64,000 nucleotides of DNA, taken from positions 1,240,001 to 1,304,000 of the forward strand of contig MU839832.1 in NCBI GenBank assembly GCA_030411725.1, read 5' to 3'. Positions 23,087-33,458 of the stretch are shown here, piece after piece; position 1 is the stretch's first letter; each line of letters begins with the position of its first letter. The notes beneath the pieces are model-generated. The model searched no databases and had not been told where the DNA came from. It saw only the letters and a program-made list of their open reading frames with translations. The DNA is from Echria macrotheca (Eukaryota > Ascomycota > Sordariomycetes > Sordariales > Schizotheciaceae). A program made the translations under genes and the position numbers.

Positions 23087-24274
23087 CGTCTCGATATCGT
23101 TGGCATTCGATGGTGTTGTCGCGAAGAAATTGACTCGCGAAGCGGAGACGGAACAATTGCCGGTATGTCAACCCTAACCCTTCAAGCCATGAAGCGACGA
23201 CCTCAAGTCAAGATCATGGAGGTCATTTGACTCATCATAAAAGCTAATGGGCAGTACACAGTAGGACTCCAAGAGATGTATGAACTGGCAAACGTGAATA
23301 GCAGCCATTCCAGCATCCATTTGTTCAAGGTAAGAAATCCCCATTCGACGTCGTTGACGTCTGCTCAGAGCGACAAATCCGCATGGCGAAGGCGTATATC
23401 ATCGTTTCACGCGGGAACAGCTAACTTCGGTTGGTCTAGTGGAACAAGTGCTGCTAATCGTTTGTTGTTGGTGTTGAAGAACGATGACTTTCATCAACTG
23501 TGTTCTTCGCCGCCGTCCAACTGTAGCTGCGTCTCCACTGCGGGGGATTGACAGCGCGCTGGATGACGTCGATGGTTACACGGTTCAGGGCGCAAATCTG
23601 AAACACGACCCCATCAACGAGGACACCCAATTTTCACTTCTCTCCTGCGCCTTGCTTTCAGCGTGTGCCAACACCGGCGATGTTTGGTTCTCGCCGCTTT
23701 GATGCCAATTAATCTCCAGGATCCCACCGTCGCATTGAGCGCCTCCCAGCGCGACAACCTCGTGGCCCTGGTTGGGTGCTCCGTCCATCCGGCTGTCACG
23801 GCTAAGGTACGCAATCGAGATCCTCCCTCTTCCCGACAGAGGTGACTGACGACACTCCAAAGGCGTCATTCCTTATCATGTGTGCTCTATCCAATCCTCA
23901 CGACACTTTAGAAGCATTGAACGCGCTCAGCAGCTCTTTTTGGACGCGTTTTGGACGCATAACGGTCGAGATTGGATCTCATGGTCGTCCCCCAATCGCC
24001 GCCTCTGCGGGGCAAAAGCTCCTGAGCTGCAGGGGCACCCCCCTCCATCATCAGCACCAGCGCAATGGAAATTGAAGAATCCCATCCCGACAAAATTGAG
24101 CCGGCAGGGAAAAGTTACATCAATCTCCAGCCGTCCAGACCTCACGGTGGGCGGTATCTTATCAATGCATCATTTTACTTTGTCCCTTTCATTAACGCTA
24201 TGTACAGGAAGAGTTTCGGGTGCAGCCCACACACGATTCACCGCACTATCTCAGATCTGCAGGGTCCTCGATTC
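23087..24274. other. Intergenic region 23087-24274
   Basis: No gene supported; several short overlapping frames on both strands lack any recognisable product. Confidence 0.5.
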
Positions 24275-25192
24275 TCACAAGTCGGAGTCATTGCTGATGG
24301 TGCTGCTTCCTCCGCCAAAGCCCTCGGCAATCACCTGCGTCCGCGTCACCTTGCCCGTCGTATCCAGATAGATCCAGCTCGTCACCTCGATGCCCACAAA
24401 CGGTGTGTAGACATACTGCAGCTCATACTCCTTCACCTCGCCATCGACAGAAATGGTCTTGTTGTGCCCGTTGAAGGTCATGTCGCGCGAGTAGAAGCCC
24501 ACGATCTTCCGACCAGTCTCGGTGCCGTCATTGTCCAGGAACTCATCGATGAGACTGCCGTTCTGCGCCAGGACGCGGTTGGTGTGCGTCTTGCCCTCGT
24601 AGTCATTGACGCTATACAGCACGTTGTGCTCGAGGTTGTAGCTGAGCTCAGATCGCTTCTGGTGGCTGGCGCTGCCTCCGCCGCTGCTCCCGTTGATGGG
24701 CCCACCGATCGTGTCCAGGGTGTTGTTCACGATGTGGGCAACGTCCTGCCCGAGGGTGGCGATGATGGGGTTCAGGTCGATGCTGTCGAGGACGTTGCCG
24801 ATCATGGTGACAACATTCTCCAGCCGGGCTTCCAGCTCCACCTTTGCGCTCACATTCTCGATGGTGAGCTTCACCCGGTCGATACTGGCATCGACGCCGG
24901 CGCTGAAGTGCAGCAGCTTCAGGACCTGCGCATCCAGGTTCACCTTGGCCGTAATGTTGTCGACTTCGATGCCAATATGCCCGACCGACACAGACGCATT
25001 GAGGTAAACATCTGGCTCTACCGGCAGGACGTTGACATTGGTGTTGGCCGTCTCGTATATGGCCGATTCCGGATCACCCCGGCGTTCGAGGCGGTACCCA
25101 ATGTAGCCCTCATCCCCTTTGCTTTGGGCAAGAACAAAGTTGGTGAAGGCGAGCAGTAGCAAAGCAACCGCTTTGCGGAGAGAGCTCGCCAT
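24275..25192 (-). CDS. Secreted protein, paralogue of the divergent neighbour, 305 aa
   Basis: Single exon. I start at the ATG at 25192 because it opens a strong signal peptide (MASSLRKAVALLLLAFTNF, cleavage near VLA-Q); a longer frame reaches 25348 but would hide it. The mature protein has a block of alternating hydrophobic/charged segments (IGIEVDNITAKVNLDAQVL ... IDRVKLTIENVSAKVEL) ending in IDLNPII, then a Ser/Gly and Lys-Arg stretch and a C-terminal part with MTFNGHNKT. The block and the MTF region align with the protein at 26013-27041, so the two are paralogues. Several N-glycosylation sequons. No known domain recognised; the repeating amphipathic pattern might bind lipid or surfaces, which is a guess. 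Confidence 0.85.
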   Translation of the reverse strand: MASSLRKAVALLLLAFTNFVLAQSKGDEGYIGYRLERRGDPESAIYETANTNVNVLPVEPDVYLNASVSVGHIGIEVDNITAKVNLDAQVLKLLHFSAGVDASIDRVKLTIENVSAKVELEARLENVVTMIGNVLDSIDLNPIIATLGQDVAHIVNNTLDTIGGPINGSSGGGSASHQKRSELSYNLEHNVLYSVNDYEGKTHTNRVLAQNGSLIDEFLDNDGTETGRKIVGFYSRDMTFNGHNKTISVDGEVKEYELQYVYTPFVGIEVTSWIYLDTTGKVTRTQVIAEGFGGGSSTISNDSDL

Positions 25193-26012
25193 GTTGTCAA
25201 GACGAGTGAGAACGAGTGACGAGAAGGTTGGTCCCCGGCAGGAAGACGGCGACAGCAGGGTAAGGCCAGCGCCCAGTGAGGGGACGGGAGCAGTGCCGTA
25301 CAAGTAGGGCTCAAGTGGCGGCCGAGATCTAGGACCGCAGTGTCGCAATGCGCGAGCTCAAGCAGGATATGAGAAGGGGCCGAGAGATGCAGGCAGGGGG
25401 ATTGAAGGGCATCTGCAAGGCTCGATTCACCGGCTCGCCCACCATAATAGCCGCGATATGGACGGGGGCCGTTCCAAGGCACGAGTTGGAAGCACTGGCG
25501 CTTTGTCCCCAGTAGAGTGCCAAGGGTAATTACAGCAGCGATGCAAGATCCAGAATCATGGCGAATCCCTTGCAGCCCATTCCAAATTGGGCACTGCCAG
25601 GGTTACACCAGGCCCGCTGGAAAGTGTCCGACTGGGCCGCAACCTGGGCGACGGATGTCCTCCTGTCGGGAGAGGGGGGATCAATGCAACCCTCCTGCAA
25701 GTTTTCTGCCAGCAGATGGGAAATCAAGGTGAGATGGGATATATCACAACCAGATAACCCCTGATGGGGATTGCGCGATCGTATGCGAAGGCATGTCCCC
25801 TCCATCCAGCCGAGCTCCCTTCCAGAAGGCCGTTGCAACGGTTCTCATGCCGGTGCTCTGACAGGGAAGCCGGCCAGCATCTCACTCTCCTTTATATCCC
25901 GATCGAGGCGCGTCGTGAAGCCCGCCACCTCCTCCCGTAGGAGGCTTTCCCTACCTCTTCTTCTTCGTTCATTCGTTCAGGTCACTGTCGCCTCTCGACA
26001 GACATCGACAGG
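25193..26012. promoter_or_regulatory. Shared divergent promoter region of the paralogous secreted pair
   Basis: 820 bp lie between the two divergent starts. A TATATCC-like element is near the right gene (25891-25898); none is obvious for the left gene. Head-to-head placement of paralogues suggests shared control, which the sequence alone cannot prove. Confidence 0.4.
25891..25898 (+). promoter_or_regulatory. TATA-like box for the 342-aa secreted protein gene
   Basis: TTTATATC lies about 115 bp before the ATG at 26013. Confidence 0.4.
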
Positions 26013-26258
26013 ATGAAAGGCAACGGCGCATCATGGCTGCTCCGCCTCGTCGGGCTTCTCCTGCTCTTCACGTTCGTTGTCGCTCAGGACTCTACCACAC
26101 CGGCCCCGAGCAGCAGCAACCCGCCGCAAACCACCAACTCGCCCTCCCCCAGTCCCAGCAGCGGATCTCCGGATGGCGGGTCTTCGCAGCCACCGCCAAA
26201 CTCATCCGGCGGCGGCTCTAGCACCGGATCTTCGACGCCTTCCACCACGAGCAGCAGC

Positions 26259-26290
<32 letters not shown>

Positions 26291-27041
26291 TGGAAACGGC
26301 GGCAGCTCCACGTCGCCTCCCGATGTCCTCCTCCGCGTGCCGGACCTGTCGGTGAAGCGCATCGAGCTGGACGTGGACAACCTGCGGGCCGACGTCAACC
26401 TGGCCGCCGAGATCGCCAACATCGTCACGCTCAACGTGGGCGTGCAGGTCGGCATCGAGAAGGTCAACATCACCATCGCCGACGTGCAGGCGCAGCTCGA
26501 GCTGATCATCCGCCTCGGCCGCCTGGTCGACATTGTCAACCGCACGCTGGCCACGCTCGACCTCAACCCGCTGCTGATCAACATCCTCAATGAGGTGACG
26601 GACGTGGTCGACAGCGTGGTCGGTGCCGTCGACGGCCTGCTCGGATCCATCCTGCAGGGCAACTCAAAGCTCAATTTTATCATTGACAATCTTGGCAATA
26701 TCATCCAGGAGGTTGTGGGGGATGCCGGCAGCGTTGTCAGCTCGATTGTCGGCAATTACCAGAACAATATGACGTTTACGGGTGTGTCCAAGGAATTAGG
26801 GAACGGGCTGACGCAGAAAACGTATAAATACGATGCGCTGGGGAGTCTGGTCAATATCATCTTTAATACGCTCGGGCAGGTGGTGCAGGCCGTTGTGGTG
26901 GGGAAGGATAATACGCAGCCGGGCGGTGGTGGTGGAGGTGGAGGTGGAGGAGGAGGAAGCAGCTCGTCGGCGCCGGCGAGCACGGCGACCACAGCGACCA
27001 CAGCGAGCTCAAGTTCGCAGCCTTCTCAGACGGGTGGCTAG
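26013..27041 (+). CDS. Secreted Ser/Gly-rich protein, paralogue of the divergent neighbour, 342 aa
   Basis: Single exon. A signal peptide (MKGNGASWLLRLVGLLLLF, cleavage near VVA-QD) is followed by a Pro/Ser/Thr then poly-Gly linker (about residues 25-105), the same amphipathic block as in the divergent gene (RIELDVDNLRADVNLAAEI ... IEKVNITIADVQAQLEL, ending LDLNPLL), a long hydrophobic Val/Ile/Leu-rich stretch, the MTFTG motif, and a second Gly then Ser/Thr/Ala tail. There is no terminal hydrophobic anchor, so it is probably soluble or wall-bound, not GPI-linked. Compared with its partner it has gained low-complexity linkers at both ends. Function unknown. Confidence 0.85.
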
Positions 27042-27522
27042 TCGGAGGAAAATATTGGAAACGGATTGACGAAGAAGGATGGGTTCAATGTTCGGTGTAT
27101 ATATTGCTCGGTATATTGCGGGTAGTCGATAAAATCTTGGCTGGGAACCGCGAGATTCTGTGCTTTCGTATGATTTCTACAAGAATTCCAGGCGCTCTTG
27201 CACCTGCTACCACAGTTCACAAGAGCTGCCCGAACGTGTTCTGCCCTAATCGGCGGGCTGCATGTATACCGAAGCTCAAATGCACGCAGCAATCTATGTT
27301 TCTTCACCAGTCAGGTGGAAACAGTTGTAAACCGCCTATTAATTTAATATATTAGCCTAGTGCCCATCAGGCTGGGAGACGTGTACGATCTGTATTAATG
27401 TATAATAATTGACAAATGTGGGTTATCTAACAGCACCAGGACTAATACCATAAATGTTCATCACCATGCTGATGTGAGAAACCAGACATTGAGCCCGGAT
27501 CCTTTCTATGACCGCCGCCCCT
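27042..27522. other. Intergenic region 27042-27522
   Basis: Convergent 3' ends; nothing recognisable. Confidence 0.5.
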
Positions 27523-28497
27523 TCAGGACACCACACTTGATGGTGCTGGCGGAGACAAGTCAACGCCGGAGACCTCGACGACGGCCTGCCACGCAGCTTC
27601 CTGGTTGACGCGGTCGTGCAAGTGCGGATGGCGCATCGCCTCGATCGGGCCGGTGAGCTTCTTGGGCGCCGAGGCGAAGAATTGGCCTGAGACGTCGGTT
27701 CCGAACTCGGATGCCTGGATGTAGCGACGGGCAGCGATCTCGGGAGTCTGGGTCATGCCGGGGATAATCTTCACCAGCGGGATAAACACCCACTTCAAGG
27801 CCAAGCTAGCGTTACGCGACGCCTTGGTGTCGGGCGCACTGCCGGGCGAGACGGCGTATGCGGCCATGTTAGGGGGTAGCCGGCGCGCCAGGGCCGCGAC
27901 CCACCAGGCGATGATGAGCTTCGCGTCGGCGTAGGCCCGGTTGGCCTCGTACTTCACGTTCGGTCCGCTGCGCAGGAGGGCTTTGACAGCGGCCGTTCGA
28001 TCGCCCTGATGGTGTTTGGCCGCGAAGGTGGCCACGTCGGTGAGGCTGAACATAGGCACGTCCCCTCGGGCAGGTTCCGCGCCTGAGATGATAATCCGCG
28101 CGTTGGGGCTCAGCAGGTTGGCGCGCAGCAATCCGACAGTCAGTTGATGGTGGCCGATTAGCGGGGCCTGAGAAGCCTCTACGCCCGCCGTGGTGAGCAC
28201 GCGCTCGTTGCCTGGGACCAAGCCTGCGTTGAGCAGTAGGAAATCGATAGGCCGACCTCGCTTGACGAGCTCGGCGAGAGCGGACTGAACGCTGGACGGC
28301 TTGTCCAGATCCAGCTCTAGTGGCGTGAATATGTCTCTTTTGACCTCGGCTGCGAGCTGAGCGGCCGTTTCTTTTATCCCGGCTAGGCTGCGGCCGGTGA
28401 CGATGACCTCGCGCCAGCCCTCTCGGGCGAGAACGAGGGCTGCCGCATAACCGAGTCCTGACGTGGAGCCGGTGACGAGAGCGATCGAATGTTCCAT
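27523..28497 (-). CDS. Short-chain dehydrogenase/reductase, 324 aa
   Basis: Single exon with the classical SDR marks: nucleotide-binding TGSTSGLG (residues 9-16), NAG (90-92), catalytic Ser138 in IIISGAE, and Tyr189-x3-Lys193 (YADAK). Arg36 in VTGRS after the second strand suggests NADP(H) preference. The length and the middle segment fit the retinol-dehydrogenase or protochlorophyllide-reductase-like branch common in fungi; the substrate is not predictable. It is probably cytosolic. It is divergent from a Zn2Cys6 regulator 443 bp away, and the intervening DNA holds three copies of a 9-bp motif, so local control by that regulator is a reasonable inference. Confidence 0.93.
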   Translation of the reverse strand: MEHSIALVTGSTSGLGYAAALVLAREGWREVIVTGRSLAGIKETAAQLAAEVKRDIFTPLELDLDKPSSVQSALAELVKRGRPIDFLLLNAGLVPGNERVLTTAGVEASQAPLIGHHQLTVGLLRANLLSPNARIIISGAEPARGDVPMFSLTDVATFAAKHHQGDRTAAVKALLRSGPNVKYEANRAYADAKLIIAWWVAALARRLPPNMAAYAVSPGSAPDTKASRNASLALKWVFIPLVKIIPGMTQTPEIAARRYIQASEFGTDVSGQFFASAPKKLTGPIEAMRHPHLHDRVNQEAAWQAVVEVSGVDLSPPAPSSVVS

Positions 28498-28829
28498 CGG
28501 TGGCTCTGTGCTGAAGGATACGGTCGAAAGAGACTCCCCTGTTGAGTTACTTTGGTACTTGAACGTGGAAGCAAAGTGCAGGGAAAACCTAACAGAAGAT
28601 GGATGTTTTCTTAGACTTTATAGAGCAGACTTCGGGGGATAACCTGCTCTTAACTTGGACTATTCGGCCTTCGGTGACACGAAAGTGCGAGAGGGCCATG
28701 GATTGTCTGGGGTTAAGAGATTAGTTGAGGAAAGTGGCTCTCCTTGTATGGGCGCATTGCTGCAATCGCCGCAGAGAGCTGGAATGTGAATGAATCGTCA
28801 AGTAGAGAGGCAGGGGAACGAGCCCCACT

Positions 28830-28899
28830 TTCGTCCGAGTTCGTCCGAACGTACCTGGTCTTGCAAGACTCCTGGGCTCCAAACTCCACATTCGTCCGA
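28830..28899. promoter_or_regulatory. Three copies of TTCGTCCGA upstream of the regulator gene
   Basis: TTCGTCCGA occurs at 28830-28838, 28840-28848 and 28891-28899, between the SDR and the Zn2Cys6 gene. Each copy holds a CCG triplet (CGG on the other strand), the half-site usually read by Zn2Cys6 proteins. They are candidate autoregulatory sites; binding is untested. Confidence 0.4.
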
Positions 28900-28940
28900 G
28901 CCCCTCCCCGACATTTGTCTGCTCTCTTCTTGCGTTTGTC

Positions 28941-30878
28941 ATGGACCTCCGAGATCTCCAAGACTCTGCCATGACGAACACGGCTCATCCGAAACCCATG
29001 CGCTTGGGCACGCGAAGCTGCGCCGAGTGTCGGAGACGAAAAGTCAGATGCGTCTTCCCTAACGAGCACCCACCATGTCAGCAATGCGCATTGCGTACCA
29101 TCCCGTGCACAGCTCAGGAGCCCCGTCAGGACAACAGATCGCCAGAGAGGCTATCTGGTGGGGATGGCCAACTGAAGCAACGGCTCGCCGCCATCGAAAG
29201 CAACGTGCGCGAGACGGCCCTCTATACACCTCCCGGCGAGCCCGACGCAGCGGATGTCGGCCATGGCTTCGAAGATGCACCTCTAATCGCCCTCGTCCGG
29301 GCGGCTAAGATCACCGAAGAACCGCATCCGGCTCCCTCGCAGTATTCGATCAACTGCAATACAAACGCCATCCACATGCCCAATCTCCTAACGTTACAAG
29401 ATGACGATCTGTTGACCGTCCTTGCCGCAACACAGCATTACTGGCAAATCTGGCCACCTTGGCAGTATGGAATTCAGACCCCCACGACGCTCTCTCTTCA
29501 GGCCGGCGATGTTGAGTTTACAGCTCGATTCCTATCCCAGATGGCGAGCTCCAACGACCCGTCCGTGGCGGCCAAGGCTTTGCTCTGGTTGTCACTTTGC
29601 ATCCAACAAACGCCGAGGACGCTGCAATTCTCGTCGCGCACGATATCACTGGAGAAGCTTCTCGACTTCCACATGCAAACAGCCGACGGCCTCTTAGCTT
29701 CGGCGGCCTGCGCGGGTGAGACACTCGACGGAATCGAGGCCCGGCTCCTTCAGCACAAACTCTACACGGACATGGGCCGACCCCGCCAGGCCTGGCTCTG
29801 CGTCCGCCGTGCGGCTGACGGGGCTTTGCTTCTGCGGCTTCATCGTGCTCAGGCCGAAGGGAGCGGAGGGCGCGAGGCGGCCATCTGGGCCCAGATCCGG
29901 CATCTCGAAAAGCTCTTGGCGCTGATCCTGGGCCTCCCCAGCACCATCCCTAGCCCACCACATGGGGATGATGGGTCTGGCATCCCGCTGCGCACTCTGC
30001 ACCATAGGATGTGCAGCCTCGCCGCATCTATTAGCGATAGGGATCAGAGCCCCCAGCCAAGCTACCCGGTCACCGTCCGTATCGGTCAGGAACTCGACGA
30101 GTGCAGGGCCATCATGCCAGACCGCTGGTGGCACGAGCCGCCTAGCCTCGAGACGCCGTTTGCCGAACTATATGCCCAGCAAGCCACAAAAGTCGAGTAC
30201 TTTCTCCTCGTCAAGCTCCTGCACATGCCGTTCATGCTCAAATCAAGCACCGAGGCAAAGTACGAGTACAGCCGCGTGTCGGCCCTCGCCGCGTCACGGG
30301 CCCTTATAAACGCCTATCTCAGCCTGAGGAGCTACGGGAGAGGGACCTTCGTCGTCTGTGAGCTGCTCGACTTTCAGGCCTTCAGCGCCGGCATCGTGCT
30401 CATGATGAACCTGCTGTCGCCCGCCTCCCATACCGGCGGTGTGGCCGACGATGGTGGCGGCGAGGACTGGCGCCTCACTGAAGCGTTGACGACGAGCCTG
30501 CGGCGGACAGACAGCCTGATGCAGTGCGCCGTGGCACGCCAGGCGGCCGAGGTGCTGGGTCTCCTCGCCCAGGCGGCGCGGGGCGCGTATTCAGGCCCCG
30601 AGAAGTACGACGTCGTCCTGCCGTACTTTGGCAGGATCACGATTGCCCTCTCACCCCAAGGCCAGCAGGCCGGCGGCGGCCATCTCGGGAGGCTGGAAGC
30701 GTGCCGGCAACAGGAGGCGGCTCCCTTTGGCACCGTCGAGTTCGGGACGAACCCTTTTGACTTGTACTTTCCTGGGGATCCGGAAGGAGAGCTCGGAGGC
30801 GACTGGTCCGAGATGGCCAACATGGATCTCAGCTTTGACTGGACTCAGACCTTTGCGTTTGATAATCACCTGCCGTGA
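28941..30878 (+). CDS. Zn2Cys6 binuclear-cluster transcription factor, 645 aa
   Basis: Single exon. The N-terminal cluster has six cysteines at residues 27, 30, 37, 46, 49 and 56 (CAECRRRKVRC ... CQQCALRTIPC), the fungal Gal4-type DNA-binding pattern, followed by a Gln/Arg linker. The rest is helical with weak resemblance to the fungal regulatory middle domain (LITLVRAAKITEEP-like start, LLVKLLHMPFML, CELLDFQAFSAGIVLMMNLL). The ending is acidic and aromatic (MANMDLSFDWTQTFAF), typical of an activation region. A second in-frame ATG (residue 11, 28971) is an alternative start. The divergent SDR is the obvious candidate target. Similar regulators of unknown pathways are common next to lone dehydrogenases. 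Confidence 0.92.
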   Translation: MDLRDLQDSAMTNTAHPKPMRLGTRSCAECRRRKVRCVFPNEHPPCQQCALRTIPCTAQEPRQDNRSPERLSGGDGQLKQRLAAIESNVRETALYTPPGEPDAADVGHGFEDAPLIALVRAAKITEEPHPAPSQYSINCNTNAIHMPNLLTLQDDDLLTVLAATQHYWQIWPPWQYGIQTPTTLSLQAGDVEFTARFLSQMASSNDPSVAAKALLWLSLCIQQTPRTLQFSSRTISLEKLLDFHMQTADGLLASAACAGETLDGIEARLLQHKLYTDMGRPRQAWLCVRRAADGALLLRLHRAQAEGSGGREAAIWAQIRHLEKLLALILGLPSTIPSPPHGDDGSGIPLRTLHHRMCSLAASISDRDQSPQPSYPVTVRIGQELDECRAIMPDRWWHEPPSLETPFAELYAQQATKVEYFLLVKLLHMPFMLKSSTEAKYEYSRVSALAASRALINAYLSLRSYGRGTFVVCELLDFQAFSAGIVLMMNLLSPASHTGGVADDGGGEDWRLTEALTTSLRRTDSLMQCAVARQAAEVLGLLAQAARGAYSGPEKYDVVLPYFGRITIALSPQGQQAGGGHLGRLEACRQQEAAPFGTVEFGTNPFDLYFPGDPEGELGGDWSEMANMDLSFDWTQTFAFDNHLP

Positions 30879-31014
30879 TCTCGCTTGGTGGTTTCCCCCC
30901 AGAGGAGGTTAGAGAAGCAGCATATCTATCTGAATTAGCTTATACGTATACATGCGGGATGCCAAGCAGCGAGAGGATCCTTCTCACTCGTCTGAAACCC
31001 AAATCAAGCCGCTT

Positions 31015-31542
31015 CTAGACATTGCCTCCCTCCGTACCCATCATCCTCATCATCAAGTCTGTATCATCCTTGTCGTAACCCTCAATTTGCAGCTTGCTCT
31101 TCCTCGTCGGCACCGTCGCCGTGGTCAATTCCACTGACGTCCCTTCAGCTGTTTTTTCCAGGTCTTCTATTGAATAGAAGACTTTGGTAAGAGTTGTGTT
31201 GAAATTTAGGTCCAGTCGTATCGGAGCTTCAGCAGGCTCAACGCCCCATTTAGTTTTTTTTCGGACCTCCTTGTCGATGAGTTGGGACCCCATCTGAGTT
31301 CATTGTGACATGTGTCCTCCTTCATTGGAGTGATGTTGTATTAAAAACCCTCAACAGAAAGGGCTACCTACCTGGGCTCTCCTCAGACCAAAATTTCGCA
31401 GGTATAAGAGCGCAAGACCAGCGCTTTGCAGATGAATTTTCGACACCGACTTCGGTATATAGATACCTTGCCTAAATCTGAGAATCAGGTGCGCAGCAGC
31501 TCGAAATGTGGTGTTATGACAACCCGCCCTTGGGGTGTTCAC
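31015..31542 (-). pseudogene. Possible gene fragment or two-exon gene of unknown function
   Basis: Two segments read like coding sequence: 31542-31372 (ending FGLRRAQ) and 31293-31015 (MGSQLIDKEVRKKTKWGVEP onward to a stop), joined in phase by a candidate intron 31294-31371 (GTAGGT...CTCAG). The open frame has no ATG before an upstream stop, so either a further 5' exon exists or this is the 3' remnant of a decayed gene. The only likely start inside it is the ATG at 31293 (92 aa). Family not recognised. Confidence 0.3.
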
Positions 31543-32332
31543 GAAACTTCCTACCCCAGCCAGCGGGACCCCACACCCAAGTCGTTACTCACAGCCTTAT
31601 AGCCGTGAAATAGGGGTGTTATTGGTGGCTACGACGCCTCACCACCAAAAGTCCATCTCAAGCCTGATAGAAACCCGACAGCTCTCATGCTTCCATCCTC
31701 TTGAATCAGGATTTTACGTCTCTCATGCGGCTCTTGAATTATGATTCATAAGAGAACAGTTCGAGAAATTGTCTGTTGGGTGATGGAGATAAACTGAATG
31801 GGGCGAGGTAGTCCAGATACATCACGACACCAAGAATGTCCACTCGCCAGAGGTGATACTGAGGCCATGGTACTTATGCTTGAGTTGCAGCAGTTAGGCC
31901 ACGGGGGATTTCAGAGATGTAAATCGTCGAGCATATCAAGGAATGACCGATAGGAAAGCCCAGCTCATGAATAGGTTCGGAGGCAGTTGACGACGCTACG
32001 CTAGGTGCCTTCTAGCTCAGCATCTGACCGACATTACCCTTTCGGATAAGTTCGTCATGATAAATCTGCAAGTTCAACTACAGATACATACAGTAATGAC
32101 ATGCAGGTCACATGCAACGCGAGTCGTCCGGAAATGGTGTTCAAAGATCGAGTACACACTCCATCTGCATGTATTAACATTATGTAAGTAGGTACTTCCG
32201 TAGGTGTCTACCCATATCTTCGTGAAAACCCATGGTACCCAGAAGCAAACGCCCACCCGCTATGAAATCCAAACTCCATGCTTGCATCCATTCTTTCGGT
32301 AACCAAAGTGGAGAAGACCAGGACAGGCATCG
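31543..32332. other. Intergenic region 31543-32332
   Basis: No gene supported. Confidence 0.5.
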
Positions 32333-33458
32333 TTAAGCCTTCATCCCTCTCCGCCTCTTGGCACGTCTAATGACAAACAGGGTTGTTCCCACACTGAGGA
32401 TCATCAGCGCCGGGATCTTCCATGTCTTGGCCCTGCCCAGCGATGTGATCATTGACGCGTCGTACGAATGCCACGACGAGCTGCCGAGATGGTCAAATAT
32501 GGGGGTTGCGACGTGCCCGTTCAGGCTGTGCAACTTGAAGTTGTTGGGCGGGCCGGCGAGGATCTTCAGCTCGGAGCGGTTCGGTTGATATGCATGCACA
32601 GTCCTGCGAGGCACCAAGGGTTAGAGTTGCTGCCTGCGAGAAGCATGGAAGAAGGCGACTTACGACGCATAGTGGCAGCCCGTGCTGAACATGACTGTCG
32701 GGTAGGGTAACCCGAGCCAGTGGCGGTTGTACCCCTCGAGGTTCTGCACCAGCCTTCCGACGAACTCGTTGCGCTTGCTTGCCATCATAAACCCCACCGA
32801 GAACCCCGTGGGGTGGGCGGCCGGGGCCACAAAGTTAAATCGCCGAAGGGGCCCGAGGGCTCGGCGACATTGGAGGTCCATGTCTAGGATGACACCTGCG
32901 GTCTGTCAGTGTGCTGCCTCGCTTGTGACGGCGGGGGCATGGCGTCGTCTCACCTCCATAGTGGTAGAGAATCATGTATCGCAGTGCATCGATCTTCTGG
33001 ATGGGATATCGGTAGGTGCGCCACATATCATAGAGCTCCGGATAATTGTCCGCGACAAATTGGTTTGCCAAGTCGTCGGTCCACAGAAATACCTCCCAAT
33101 CCGGATGCATGTCTATGCAGGTCTGCCGCACCGTCTTCCACTTCTCGATATGTGCCTCCGCACCCGCCCCTCCCATAGCGACATGATGGAGAATCGCCGG
33201 GACCCGGTCCTCGTACGGCGCGGCGCTGACCTGGTGGACGCTGTAGTTGGCAAACGTGATGTCGAAATCGTCGACCTGGGCCGAGAGCAGGAATCGGTCG
33301 GAATGATCCCACCAGATGACGGGAAGGGCGGCGAGCGTCCACAGCTGATGCAGGAAAGTGCGCGCGCACCACAGGCCGAGGATGCCGAAGATGATGAGGC
33401 ATGTAAAAAGCGGGCGGGGCGTGCGGTGGACGCGCGCGGGCAGAGTGATGGCGCCCAT
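32333..33458 (-). CDS. GT32-family glycosyltransferase, inositol-phosphoceramide mannosyltransferase (SUR1/CSG1)-like, 335 aa
   Basis: Exons 33458-32954, 32895-32664, 32603-32333; introns 58 and 60 bp, phases agree. An N-terminal membrane anchor (LFTCLIIFGILGLWCARTF) is followed by a GT32/DXD region: CIDMHPDWEVFLWTDDLA, KIDALRYMILYHYGG, then the acidic motif ILDMDLQC (Asp173/Asp175) that binds the metal-nucleotide sugar. A second hydrophobic segment near the C terminus (IPALMILSVGTTLFVI) ends in basic residues. This layout matches Golgi enzymes that add mannose to inositol phosphoceramide; Och1/Hoc1-type protein mannosyltransferases are the alternative. It lies beside a GPI-pathway deacetylase and a nucleotide-sugar transporter, giving a small glycoconjugate neighbourhood. 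Confidence 0.88.

Noticed and set aside
24065..25159. 364-residue plus-strand frame antisense to the secreted protein gene
   Set aside because: It is the mirror of a gene with a clear signal peptide and a paralogue; it has no motifs of its own.
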